From: Chalciporus piperatus
Taxonomy: Eukaryota; Basidiomycota; Agaricomycetes; Boletales; Boletaceae
Direction of reading: 5' to 3'
Length of the DNA: 64,000 nucleotides
NCBI GenBank assembly: GCA_038093975.1
Contig: JBBPTG010000102.1
Span: 25,385-89,384 of the forward strand
Program-made: the position numbers and the translations under genes
In this document: piece after piece, positions 48,618 to 57,993 of the stretch
How positions within the stretch are numbered: the stretch's first letter is position 1
Layout: each line of letters starts with the position of its first letter
The notes under the pieces: generated by a model
The model's database searches: none
Seen by the model: the letters and a program-made list of their open reading frames with translations, nothing else
Told to the model about the DNA's origin: nothing

Positions 48618-49956
48618 ATGTCGTCACCTTCTCCTCAGGCTCGCGAACTCTTGCTGCAAAAATTTATGCTGCTTCGCTGGGCTGCAGCCATGGTAGCACA
48701 AATCATCATGGCAGCAGCCCTGGTCTACGCTGCTCCTCTATACAACAAACAACCCTATCACACATCTATTCTCAGTGGTCAGGCATGGGTACAAGAACTT
48801 CTCGATGGTCATCCGGATCGGATCAAATGTGAACTCGGGATGCGGAAGCATGTTTTTCAGCAGCTTGTTCAAGAGTTGCGTGAGATAGGTTTTGCCAACT
48901 CGCGTTATATCACTCTGGAAGAGCAAGTTGCTATTTTCTTGTACATGTCGGTCACTGGATTATCTAGTCGCCATGTTGGAGAGCGCTTTCAGCACTCCCC
49001 AACCACGATCACAAAGTATATCTCCATTTATTTATAATATTTTTGCTAAATACTCTTGTCTAGATATTTCAAGAAAATTTTGGTCGCTGTATCCTCTCCA
49101 CCCTTCTATCCTAGATATGTTTTTCTCCCCCCTGACGACGCTCCAACTCCCCTCAACATTCGTTGCAATCCAAAGTTCTTCCCCTACTTTCGAGATGCTC
49201 TGGGTGCTATGGACGGGACACATATCAACTGTTGTCCCTCTGCGTCAGAGCGTCATTTGGCTCGGGATCGCAAAGGAGGTATTACTCAAAATTGCCTGGC
49301 ATGCTGCTCATTCGACCTTCGCTTTCAATACATTCTCAGTGGATGGGATGGCTGTGCATCCGATGCCAGCATGTATCAGGACGCACGTCTCTCTGATATG
49401 TTTATCCCTCCTGGCAAATATTATCTTGCTGATGCTGGATTTGGCATTTGCAATGCACTTCTGGTGCCGTATCGCAACACTCGATACCATTTGGCAGAGT
49501 GGGGTCGGGCCCAAGTACGGTGAGCAATTTTTTCATTTAGATATACATCCATTTAACCCAGGCCATCAAAGCCCTCAGACACCACAGGAGCTATACAATT
49601 TGCGACACGCATCTGCTAGAAATGCCGTTGAACGTATCTTTGGGATCCTCAAGCGACGTTTTCGAATTCTTATTCATGCACCAGAATTCAGCATGGCCAA
49701 GCAAGCTCGTATCCCCCCTGCTCTTGCCGCAATTCACAATTTTATTCGGGTTCATGATCCTACGGAGATTCAGGAGTTTCGCAATGTTCCAGAAAATGTT
49801 GACATGAACCCAGGTACACCGAGGGGAGTATTGGCAGAGGGACCCGCGACCCGTGCAGAAAAAGAGCAGGCAGGCAATTTCAGAGATGATCTTGCTCAGA
49901 CAATGTGGGAGGATTATCTGGACCATATAGCAAGGAATGGGGCTGGTTTGGAGTAG
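48618..49956 (+). CDS. PIF/Harbinger DDE transposase
   Basis: Exons 48618-49015, 49064-49514 and 49579-49956 join to 408 codons plus stop. The N-terminal part has a helix-turn-helix-like region (YITLEEQVAIFLYMSVTGLS then HVGERFQHSPTTITKYF). The catalytic core shows the first Asp in GAMDGTHI (~49,210), the second in YLADAGFG (~49,430) and the Glu in NAVERIFGILKRRFRIL (~49,625), the DDE arrangement of DUF4217/DDE_Tnp_4 Harbinger enzymes. The second intron uses donor gtacgg and acceptor cctcag, joining EWGRAQ to TPQELYNLRHASARN. A gtgagc donor 5 bp further gives no open frame. The Met at 48618 is 116 bp inside the left repeat. An overlapping out-of-frame ORF (48892-49956) is a shadow upstream of the last exon. 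Confidence 0.9.
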
Positions 49957-50077
49957 TTACATTCAAGGGATTGTACTAAATAGTGGGACCAGTACTAGTA
50001 CCATCCCTCTGTACAATCTTTCGCTGAATCCAGACACGTCGCAATCCCTCCGCCTCCGAACCCTGAATCATCATGTA

Positions 50078-51151
50078 CTAGGTATCAGCTGCTGCGACAT
50101 CAGCCTCAAAAACCTCAATCAAAGATGACATCTGCTCGTCTGAAAGATCCTTCTCTACCTTCAGTGCACATGCCATCGCTTGGCGCTTGCGAATGGGAGA
50201 GAGCATCAATGTCGCCACCGGCACTGACTCGACTGGCGACTCGGAGGTGGCGGAAGTCTGAGAGAATGAGGAAGATGCGCTCTGAAACAAGGTGTTGAAG
50301 TCAGCAAAGTGATCTGCGAGCGACTCGAGCACTGCAGTTCCTGATTTGGGCTTCTTCGAAGGAGGACGAGATGACCGAGAAGAGTCGACAACAGCAGAAA
50401 TGGAGCGTTTGAGTGACGGGGTGATGCGAGGAGGTGTTAACTCCCACGTGATAGACTTGCCATCTTCATCATCAGATGCTGGGGGTGTCTCGACAGCTGG
50501 CTGTGTTGGGTGGAATACGTTGGTCCCTTTCGCGGTGTCAGAGGGAACAAGAATCTCCATGAAGGTACAATGAGCCCATCCTTTGTTGCGAAATGGCCTC
50601 GCAAGTGGGCGCTTCTATGGCAAATTCAACAAAGAGATCATCGAATCATACAAACGTACCTTGACAAACGCATCCCAAACATCGCTCGTTGCATCGTCTA
50701 TGCTCGCCCCTGTCTCATCAGACCATGCTGGGAAGCCCGATTGGCGCTTGATCTCGCAGATTATGGCCCATCTTTCCTTGAGCTTGTTGAATTTGAGTGA
50801 CCTGTATCCTCGAATGTGGATAACACTCACCTTGGTCCACTTGTTCTTACATGCACTTGCATTGGTGGGACCTCCGAGTTTCTGGAACTCGGAGTCGGAC
50901 AGACCTTCAGGGCAGGTCTGGAGATGCTTCACAGAAGCCTCGAATGTGGTTTTCTTGAAGCTCATTCCATCTCCAGCTTCCGACTTGTGCTCGATCAAAA
51001 ACTGGAGAAACCGCTCGACAACTGATTCAGGCCACTTGGAGGTATCACTGGTGGGCTTTTTGGTTGGTTTTCCGGTGCCGGGAAGGGTTCCAGAGGTGTC
51101 CGGAATGGTATCGAGCACTGCCGGCGAGTGCGAAGCAGCCGATTTGGCCAT
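50078..51151 (-). CDS. Harbinger partner protein, Myb/SANT-like DNA-binding
   Basis: Exons 51151-50831, 50782-50660 and 50614-50078 join to 326 codons plus stop. Residues ~35-110 form a Myb/SANT-like domain, with KWPESVVERFLQFLIEHKSE, a second helix (FEASVKHLQTCPEGL) and a third ending KNKWTKLKERWAIICEIK. The trihelix pattern with spaced Trp residues fits the partner protein that Harbinger transposases need for nuclear import and end binding. A conserved linker SGFPAWSDETGASIDDATSD leads to KRPLARPFRNKGW. The C-terminus has SSRPPSKKPKSG as a nuclear signal, a Ser-rich tract and a helical end. An alternative start lies at 51208. Both introns are 45-48 nt, and the gene converges on the transposase gene. 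Confidence 0.82.
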
Positions 51152-51251
51152 AGATGATGAGCTGTAGGTAGTCTTGAGCTCGCACTCGAATCTATTACCG
51201 AGAGTCACATTTTGTCACAAATAATCACACTTTTGTCACACGGTCACACGG

Positions 51252-51298
51252 GAAACTGGAGCGAGAAACTGGCGAGAAACCGGTTGCTGGACAGGCTC
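51252..51298 (-). repeat. Harbinger right terminal inverted repeat (47 bp)
   Basis: Exact reverse complement of 48502-48548, followed by TTA. Confidence 0.95.
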
Positions 51299-51314
51299 TT
51301 AGTAGTCGTTTAAC

Positions 51315-52652
51315 CTAATGACCATAGTAGTACTGTGGCCAGTAATTCCCTGAAGCTAGGGTACTATAGTCAACAGAAGGTACTTGTGATGGTAGCTGAG
51401 ATCTTAGTGTATCGTGCGGGTATGAATCAAATGTTCCAAGCAGCTGGGATGAGGATGATGCCGAAGGTGGATGATATTGGTGGACGGGTGTCCCTGGAAA
51501 GCTAGACTCGGAGGCCCGGGTGGACTGCTGTAACTCCTCCGCAGTGTAAAAGCTTGCCAATGTGCTGCTCGTGATGTGGCCACCTTGGCCTGAGCTTGGA
51601 AACATGTTGGAGTTGAAGTGGTCTGCAAAGAGACTCGGAGGTGGGGCCCAAGAGGAGCCCGAGGATGGAGTTGTGGCGGAATCAAAGGTATGTGATGGAT
51701 GCTGTACGGTTTGCGAAGCGAGAGCAAGCCTCAAACCCTGGGGGGCATGACTCCAGACTTCCGTTGGTGGATAGAGCATCTGGGGGGTTGCATAGGCTTG
51801 CATTGAATCAGAATCGGATGCCGCTCGCACTGCAGGACCATGAGCGTTACCCGGATTGACGGGCAAAGAAACCTGCGTGCCAGTGACGGGTTGCAATGTG
51901 GAGTAGTGATACGACGGCAGCTGCTGGTTCAGATGATTCAACCCCGAGGATACTTGGGCCTCGAAGCCCCATGCAACTATGGTGCTGACTGAGCCGACAT
52001 ACCAAACATAGTGAGAAATGTACAAACCTGACGTTGACGGCATGGCTGAGCATAGAGAATCTTCGATGTGACAGTGTTCGTACAATGATGTTTGTGATGG
52101 GGGGTTTGTACTCCAGGATCCATTGGGGGTGATGGCACCATGACTCAGGCTCTCCGAGTCAGGCTCGTTGACTTGGAAAGATTGAATTCCGGGATGCGCC
52201 ATGGATGCATAGGAGGCTTCGCTATCTCGCCACCTTCTTGGTATCTTTTCAGGCATATAAAACGAAGGAGACAATGCCCTCTTGCCAGACCCGGATGCAC
52301 GCCATTCATTTCTCTCCGCTGGTGCAGCGCCAACTTCAGCTTCTGGTTGACGGAGACTCTCGGCAGACTGTGGGGGTGGCCTTTCAAGTTGGCCCTTTGG
52401 CTTCTGAGTCCTTCCTGAATCCGACGAGATAGTCTCAACTTTTGCGAGGACCGTCAGGAGGTCATTGGAGTACCGGGGCCAGAGGGACCATTGTGGCTGA
52501 TGTTGATGTTGTACAGCGCTGTTGTCATGAATAACTGGCTGATTAATCCGACCGGGAAGGTCAACTCCTTCATCGAGGTGGATCTTTTGCAGGAACACCT
52601 TAATTTCTGGGTCAAGGTAATCCGATATACTGCATTCTTTTCTGCAACACAC
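51315..52652 (-). CDS. Long ORF inside the CACTA-like element, unknown
   Basis: An uninterrupted 445-codon frame from Met 52652 to the stop at 51315, immediately inside the CACTA-like element beside the Harbinger insertion. The protein is Ser/Pro/Gln/His-rich, with a short charged N-terminus (YLDPEIKVFLQKIHLDEGVD), a basic block (KRALSPSFYMPEKIPRRWRD) and a Tyr-rich end (GNYWPQYYYGH). No domain is recognised. Its first ~170 bases overlap, in antisense, the coding exon of the DUF6589-type fragment (to 52616). At least that part may therefore be a shadow, and the true start may lie at an internal Met. It could also be a regulator or captured host fragment carried by the element. Confidence 0.4.
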   Translation of the reverse strand: MCCRKECSISDYLDPEIKVFLQKIHLDEGVDLPGRINQPVIHDNSAVQHQHQPQWSLWPRYSNDLLTVLAKVETISSDSGRTQKPKGQLERPPPQSAESLRQPEAEVGAAPAERNEWRASGSGKRALSPSFYMPEKIPRRWRDSEASYASMAHPGIQSFQVNEPDSESLSHGAITPNGSWSTNPPSQTSLYEHCHIEDSLCSAMPSTSGLYISHYVWYVGSVSTIVAWGFEAQVSSGLNHLNQQLPSYHYSTLQPVTGTQVSLPVNPGNAHGPAVRAASDSDSMQAYATPQMLYPPTEVWSHAPQGLRLALASQTVQHPSHTFDSATTPSSGSSWAPPPSLFADHFNSNMFPSSGQGGHITSSTLASFYTAEELQQSTRASESSFPGTPVHQYHPPSASSSSQLLGTFDSYPHDTLRSQLPSQVPSVDYSTLASGNYWPQYYYGH

Positions 52653-53306
52653 TAACTGATTTCATTGCCATCGTAGAACTATTACCAAGCCCACGGGAGC
52701 GGTACCTCTTGGGAGTGGTTGGAGACCATCGCACCATGTGTCGAAATCCTACGCAAACTTGCAACAGACATCAACGATACTCTAGGCTCAAAGCAAGGCA
52801 ACCGTCACGCTGCGCCAGATCTAACTGAAGATATAGACGAGTTGATGGGAAGCCTGACACACCACAGGGTTTACGAAGTTGAGCATGGACGCAAATTTGA
52901 CGAAGGAGACTGCCCTGTGGTCGATTGCGTCGCTGCTGGATATCAAGCCCTCACCTGGGGTTCCAAGTCACCTCTGAAAGAGTTCAATGCCGTCTTGCGG
53001 ACCCTCCAGCAACGTCGCAGTATTCAGCCACTTATCGGAAAGGGCCCTGTAGTGTCTACCACAACCGCTGATCCAGTCCCATCCACCGCTTTCCCTCACC
53101 CAACCGAGGGTGATCATACTGTCGAGCCTCTTGAGGACGATGAAAGGTTAGACGCAGAGTTGGACCTTGACTCGCAGCTCTTAGAAGGCTCCCAACCACT
53201 TTTGGACCTTGTTTCAGAGGAGGACATTGCGTTGGACATGGACGGAAATGACTTCGTGGATACAAATGAGCTCGAGGATGGATCAGACTCGGAAATAGAA
53301 TACTAG
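52499..53306 (+). pseudogene. C-terminal part of a DUF6589-type transposon protein
   Basis: An exon ending at 52616 reads LMLMLYSAVVMNNWLINPTG then FIEVDLLQEHLNFWVK. A 60-nt intron (52617-52676) then gives NYYQAHGSGTSWEWLETIAP and a continuous frame to TAG at 53306. The order LMLY...NWL.N.TG...DLLQEHLNFW.K..Y.A.G...SWEWL is the C-terminal signature I associate with DUF6589 proteins of agaricomycete transposons. The larger N-terminal part of such proteins is absent. The coding sequence seems to have been cut upstream of ~52,490 and replaced by unrelated sequence. An acidic tail (DDERLDAELDLDSQLLEG) ends the protein 14 bp before the right inverted arm. Confidence 0.65.
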
Positions 53307-53319
53307 GATAATTAGTAAA

Positions 53320-53489
53320 TATACATTTTCAAGTGTATTCAAAACGCGTTTTTGTTGTACATAAATTACAAAAAATCAGTTGCCTCAGAAACCTTTTTTT
53401 GAGTGGGGAATGGTCATCCAGAGCGAAATTTCACCAAGTCCATTCTTGAGAATGGCAGGCACTGCCAAAAGTGGCCCGAGTGAGCCCAG
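53320..53489 (-). repeat. Right long inverted arm of the CACTA-like element
   Basis: Reverse complement of 48307-48474 at about 97% identity. Confidence 0.9.
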
Positions 53490-53505
53490 GCGTTCTGTAG
53501 AGTTT

Positions 53506-53542
53506 CGCCTTTTCACCCTCCGCCTGTCAAAACGAAAAGGCG
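53506..53542 (+). repeat. Right subterminal hairpin of the CACTA-like element
   Basis: Stem cgccttttc (53506-53514) pairs with gaaaaggcg (53534-53542). It is at the equivalent place to the left hairpin but has a different sequence. Confidence 0.7.
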
Positions 53543-53579
53543 GTAACTCGGCAGATCGTCCGGTCCGAGGCTAGGGACT

Positions 53580-53962
53580 CACATCCATTATCGATTTCGG
53601 CCGGGAGGCCGTTTAGATGTAATACCCACTAAAACCCCTGACATCAGGAAAACGTCCGGTTACTGTCAATCACTGCGGCAACTGAATTACTGTCAACTCC
53701 TGCCAATTCGGGCCTCGAGCATAGCCGCGCAACGACAGACCACTCCAGACAGGCAGATGTAGACTACGAGATTCTTCACTATCAGTGCTACTAGATCGTA
53801 GCGGCGCAAGTGCCTGTCCCCGACTCGTTTTGTATAATAATTCCCAAGTATATAACAAGTTGGATAAAGAGGGCACAAAAATATCGATTTCAGTGATAAG
53901 GCTGCTAAGCAGATACTCTTTGTACAAGAAACTGGTCACAGTGACTACCAAATGCCTGGACA
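53580..53962. other. Flank of the transposon island
   Basis: About 380 bp between the CACTA-like element and the Cys-rich gene. No coding signal. Confidence 0.35.
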
Positions 53963-55158
53963 TCATTCATCATCGACCTCCATACCCGTGCCTTCGTTAA
54001 CGCCCATGACTTTCTTGGAGGGAGATTGGCCAGAAGGTACGTCGGAAGCCTTTCTTTTACCCTTGGGATCCGCTGTCGCGACCTCAGGTTCGGGCTGATC
54101 AATAAGAGTGTGCTTCACATATTCAGTGTACAGCATAAGCTTCATTCCCTGGAGGACGGCCTGATAGACGCGGGATCCGTTCCAACCGACGAGTTCATTA
54201 TCAGCCTCTCTGAGCCAACTCAAGCATTCGCTTGGAGGACATTCTGGTATGTCTGAACACACGCCTTTACGAGGTGATCTCAATGCTGATCCAACTTTGA
54301 CACCAAATGATTGTTCAAAGTGTTTTGAGACGACCAAACATACGTGCGGATCACATCCGCCAGGTAGGGCAACGTCCTTCAAATAATGTACGACAGCATC
54401 TGATGAAAAGTTCAGAATTTCAATGTGCTTTCGGGACAGACATTGAAGGACAGTATCAAGATATCCCCTTTTGTTGCAAGATTTAGGAAGGACTGCACCA
54501 CACACAGTGACAGATTGTGCAAGAACACCACTCATAAGTGGTGCTAGTTTTTTCTCGTACATCTCATCTGATTGGAACAACCAGTGAGGAAAGTCCATTG
54601 CTCGTTTGTGGACAAGTTGATTGAACGAGGTATCAGCACATTTAGCAATGCAATCTTTCAAGCGACAGATAAGACCACAGTGCATATATGTCGGGCTCTC
54701 AAAGTACTGTATCGAGCACAAGATATCAACACCTTGACAAGAAACATAGATTACCACACCATCATACGAAACAAGCCCACCATATTCAAGACAGCAGTGA
54801 GGACATGTTTTCGTGTGGACAGATAAGGTGTTTGACAGCCAAACGCAAAAATGTGGTGCAGTGTTAAAGCATGTCAGATAGTAATGTGGACAGTAGAGTG
54901 GGTCGTAGTATAACAGATATTCATCCACGCTGTGAACAACGCGATGCGGAGGACAAGCCTCTTCACAAAGCACGTGAGCACAACGGGAAGAGGACTTCAC
55001 GACAAACCTAAAGTACAAACATATACATCAGAAACAACGACAAAAACGCAGCATGCAACTTACATGTCACTGCTATCCATTGCACAGGCTGTTATGGTAG
55101 CGTCATAAGGAGGAACGAGGGGAATGAGAGCAGGATAAAATTCGAACAACGCACACAT
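53963..55158 (-). CDS. Cys-rich N-terminal protein of unknown function
   Basis: Exon 1 (55158-55064) MCALFEFYPALIPLVPPYDA joins through a 56-nt intron (55008-55063) in frame to exon 2 (55007-53963), giving about 380 residues. After the intron a dense set of Cys and His follows: SRCAHVLCEEACPPHRVVH, YCPHYYLTC and TKTCPHCCLEYGG. This looks like a treble-clef or zinc-ribbon array and resembles the Cys-rich N-termini found on some fungal transposon proteins. A second region has SYDGVVIYVSCQGVDILCSI and ECPPSECLSWLREADNELVG. The C-terminus is acidic with a nuclear-type KGKRKASDVPSG block. No catalytic triad is visible. It may be a host gene or part of an unrecognised element. Position inside the mobile island favours the latter. 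Confidence 0.5.
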
Positions 55159-55331
55159 GATGATTCTGAAAATGGCAACCAAACAATTACATAATTGAAT
55201 CACATGACAACCGTGGGATGTTCCTGTAGCTCAACTTATAGAGTGCCTGATATTTGCATCCGACAAAACCCTCCTTTCCCACTTCGTGGGAGTCGGGGAT
55301 ACTATCATAACTTGTCTACTCTAAGATGCTA

Positions 55332-55801
55332 CTAAATGCCCATGCTATGAGAGTGGTGATCAATGTATTTATTGACGTAGAAGGCTTTGAATGCATCAAG
55401 GGATTCCAAGCAGTCAAGATCAGTAGGTAGAAAGTCCTCCCCATATACCCCAATCAAATGCGCACCTCGAAGCATCACATCCAGCGAAATGACTTCTCGC
55501 ACCCGCCTACCCCCCTCGTCCAACTCGGGTGCGACCATCCACATCCCCGTCAATTCATCTGGTTCCTCCCCAACCGGCAGAAACCACTCCACCAGTGCGC
55601 ATTCATACCTTCTGGCTTCATGACGTACGCTCAAAAAGAGCAGTATGCGCGCCACGAGAATGCCGCGCAGCCCGATCTGCTCTTCCCCCTCTTCAGCTCC
55701 TCCGTTGTCCACGAAAACGCAGTCCAAGCGTCCTGGTCCGTGTCGCCAAGAGGTGGTCGCACGGATCATATCCTGGTGCATTCCTTTTCGCCCAGACTGA
55801 T
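55332..55801 (-). pseudogene. Plavaka-like transposon protein, C-terminal fragment
   Basis: Minus-strand frame reading SDQSGRKGMHQDMIRATTSW, then RLDCVFVDNG, a strand RILLFLSVRHEARRYECALVEWFLP, TGMWMVAPELDEGGRRV and the end SLDAFKAFYVNKYIDHHSHS. The VEWFLP...GMW.V.PE...HLD..LRGAHL..VYG...SLDAF.AFYVNKY.DHH order is one I know from the C-termini of large agaricomycete transposon proteins often labelled Plavaka (CACTA-related). The frame runs straight into the solo LTR boundary at 55802. The rest of the protein lies at 56283-56690. Confidence 0.65.
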
Positions 55802-55806
55802 CACTT

Positions 55807-56282
55807 TGAAACGACTCAACTCAACTAAGAGCTAAGACTCACACTAGACAATAGCGAGCCGATGTACTTGGCTGAGGTTCGATGAGGAAACTCCAGGAGA
55901 ACAAGACTGGGGAGTCCAGTGCTTGTCGACCCGGGTTTATATACTATTGTCAATGTTTGTACATGTTGTGGCTAAACCTTATCGTAGGTGACTGGGTATG
56001 ACTCATACTGACTACTAGCCAATGGCGTAACTAGCTCTACTGCGGAATGAGTAAGCGTGAGTCATATGATGAGTAATGCTGACTGATGCTGACGAGTGAG
56101 CAGTGAGTCATCAGTTAGTAAGCGAGGTCTAGACCTAGCTTATGTAAGTAAGTCACGTGATGCGATAAGATAAGATAACAAAAGAGAAAGTGAAACGACT
56201 AAGTTCAAGAAACGAAGAGAAACCTAGTAAGCGTAATGGAATGTAGGGATGATTAGGATAAGGAAATGGAGTGTTCGTAACA
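55807..56282 (-). mobile_element. Solo LTR (476 bp) inserted in a Plavaka-like gene
   Basis: Plus-strand ends TGAAACGACT...TTCGTAACA (TG...CA) are flanked by CACTT at 55802-55806 and 56283-56287, a perfect 5-bp duplication. Excluding the insert rejoins the coding frame of the Plavaka-like fragments (HAPS + DQSG). No internal retrotransposon sequence is present. A TATA-type ttatatactattg (~55,940) is shared with the gypsy LTR at 57994-58441, suggesting a related family in the same orientation. Confidence 0.8.
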
Positions 56283-56690
56283 CACTTGGTGCGTGGTACG
56301 TCACCCGCGCAGCGCGGAAGACCTTGACCCGTCCGCGCACCAACGGGCACCTGTTCATTGAGACTCGATCCCCAGGAACCTCAGGGTTTGGGTTGACCTG
56401 GTCGTACAGAAAGCGGCGGATGCCTTCGACGAGCTTGGGATAACCGAGGTGATCTGCTAGTTCGTTCGCCAAGCTTGGGAGCCCTGGAACTGGGGTTTTG
56501 CTGGTCAGAACCTCCGCTCGTTAGCCCAAGGTATTTAACTTACCATGCTTGCTTGTCAGTTTGACCTCGTAAGTAGGCGTCTCGTCATTGCCCACTTGTT
56601 CATTATCCTCGTCTTCACTATCCAGCTCCGAGGGTGCAATCCTTATCACCTCCAACTGCATCAGGAAAAACCTCCTGTGAATAATTCTCT
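56283..56690 (-). pseudogene. Plavaka-like transposon protein, upstream fragment
   Basis: Reading from ~56,660: APSELDSEDEDNEQVGND, then YEVKLTSKHG to a gtaagt donor. After a ~55-nt intron the frame continues SLANELADHLGYPKLVEGIR, RFLYDQVNPN, CPLVRGRVKVFRAARVTYHA and PS at the LTR boundary. The motif LA..LG.P.L.E.IRRFLYDQ..P...CP...GR..V...A...Y.APSD is the segment that precedes the 55332-55801 fragment in full proteins of this type. Upstream of ~56,690 the similarity stops in AT-rich DNA, so the N-terminal part is missing. Confidence 0.6.
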
Positions 56691-57124
56691 AGAATACTAA
56701 GAATTCTTAAGAAAAAGCAACTATTATCACAATGTGTATGAATTTGTTGGATTTCTTTGAAATCTGGATAATTCTCTGGTCCCCTTTTGTCATTTGGAGT
56801 ATTTTGTAGATTTACTTCCTAATATATCATAATATATCACCATTACTGTAGTAATTCTGCAGCTATTCACTGCTCTTCTTTCAGTTGCACTTCACACAAA
56901 TCAAGGATAGAGACAGATAAATCAAATATTGACATATAGCTACTACATGACATGTACTAATCTACTACTGACTACAATGATGGGAGGGGTTGGGGCAAAC
57001 TATGAATGCTGGTGTTAGTAAGAAGAGATGATGATGATGATGATGATGATGATGTCACTGAGAGGATGAAGGTGCCATGAGTGAAGGAGGTATGGGTGAG
57101 TGTTGTTCGAGTTGAAGATGGGAG
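56691..57124. other. AT-rich spacer with (ATG)n microsatellite
   Basis: Markedly more A/T than the neighbours up to ~56,990, then a (gat)n run of about nine units at 57027-57054. No coding signal. Confidence 0.5.
57027..57054 (+). repeat. (ATG)n trinucleotide microsatellite
   Basis: About nine uninterrupted units of atg/gat. Confidence 0.9.
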
Positions 57125-57500
57125 GTGGTGATGGGGTTTGAAACAGCCCGAGCGGCTGTATATGAGGTGAGCGAGTGTGATGGTAGACGCGTGAAAACTA
57201 ACCTCGTGATGCCGGCGGGGCTATTGAGCCCGCACTGGCCTTGTGTTGTTCAAGTGGAGCTGAGGTGGGAGGTGGTGGTGGGCAGACAGCCCCGAGCGGC
57301 TGCTAACGAGGTGAGTGGATGGGATGGTGGGTGAACTGGCAGTGGGCACTCACATCGTGATGCCGGCAGGGGCTGTTGAGCCCACACCGGCTTTGTTTTT
57401 CCAGTTGAGGGTGGGTGAGGTGAGAGGTGGTGATGGTGGTGAGGCCAACAGCCCGAGCGGCTGCGAACGAGGTGAGCGGATGGTGTGGTGGGTAAGTTTT
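57125..57500 (+). repeat. Imperfect tandem repeat, ~140-165 bp unit, three copies
   Basis: The core cagcc(c)cgagcggctg recurs at about 57,143, 57,286 and 57,449, each followed by gaggtgag-g-atg. Between them cgtgatgccggc-gggg and ttgagccc-ca recur. Units are GC-rich, with gtggtgatggtggtg stretches. Confidence 0.75.
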
Positions 57501-57993
57501 CACTTACCTCGTGTGTTACGGTTCACTACGGTTACCTCACCTCCACAGACACTTTTTGGACTTCAACGATTCGTTCCATTCGATCTTATCTAATCCCTCT
57601 CATCTTATCTTTCAGACACGTGCTCATTCACTTTCACTCTTCGCATGGTCGCCCCTTATGGTTATATTCATTCTCACGCACTGCCTTACCTTGACAGTTA
57701 ATCTCCGTGCTGCGCATGGCTATGCCACAGCCTTTCACCTCATGTACTTCATCTCCGCTATCTCGGCTATGCTTCACAGCCTCCTTATCTCACTTCTATT
57801 CTCATGGGTTCAGGGTTATCCCTTATTTAGTTATAGTACACACAAACATGTACAAACACTTAGGATAGTATATAAACCCCAAGGAACTGCTGGTAACCCC
57901 AGCTTAGTTCACTTGGTCTTTCCCCAAGACTCAACCGTCCTATCTCAGTTCTCTCTTCTTCTTATTCTAAACTGCTTCACTAGTGATAGTGTA
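57501..57993. other. Spacer before the gypsy LTR
   Basis: A plus-strand frame (57511-58068) spans this stretch and runs into the LTR. Its composition is low in Lys and Glu and it has no motif, so I do not call it coding. Confidence 0.35.

Larger units (their letters stand above)
48502..51298 (+). mobile_element. Complete PIF/Harbinger transposon with two genes
   Basis: Perfect 47-bp terminal inverted repeats begin GAGCCTGTCCAGC. The element is flanked on both sides by TTA (48499-48501 and 51299-51301), the 3-bp TWA-type duplication of PIF/Harbinger. It carries convergent genes for a DDE transposase (+) and a Myb/SANT-like DNA-binding protein (-), the two-protein system known for this superfamily. 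Both frames are open, and the 2797-bp element sits inside the left end of the CACTA-like element. Identical repeats, exact duplication and intact genes point to recent insertion. Confidence 0.92.
48254..53576. mobile_element. CACTA-like DNA transposon, interrupted by a Harbinger element
   Basis: The ends read CACTAGGCTCGGACC on the left and, reverse-complemented, CCCTAGCCTCGGACC on the right. Both are flanked by ACT (48251-48253 and 53577-53579), a 3-bp target duplication as expected for the CACTA superfamily. Inside the ends are long inverted arms, 48307-48474 and 53320-53489, which I read as differing at about five positions in ~170. Without the insertion at 48502-51298 the element is about 2.5 kb. 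It carries a truncated DUF6589-type gene end on the plus strand and a long ORF on the minus strand, so it looks non-autonomous. Superfamily assignment rests on termini and duplication only. Confidence 0.7.

Noticed and set aside
48892..49578. 5' two thirds of a 354-codon ORF inside the transposase
   Set aside because: Wrong frame for the HTH and first two catalytic Asp segments. Only its last part is the true third exon.
55215..55300. tRNA-like stretch (tagctcaacttatagag resembling an A box)
   Set aside because: No B box and no consistent cloverleaf. The visible stem tcccacttcgtggga is a simple hairpin.
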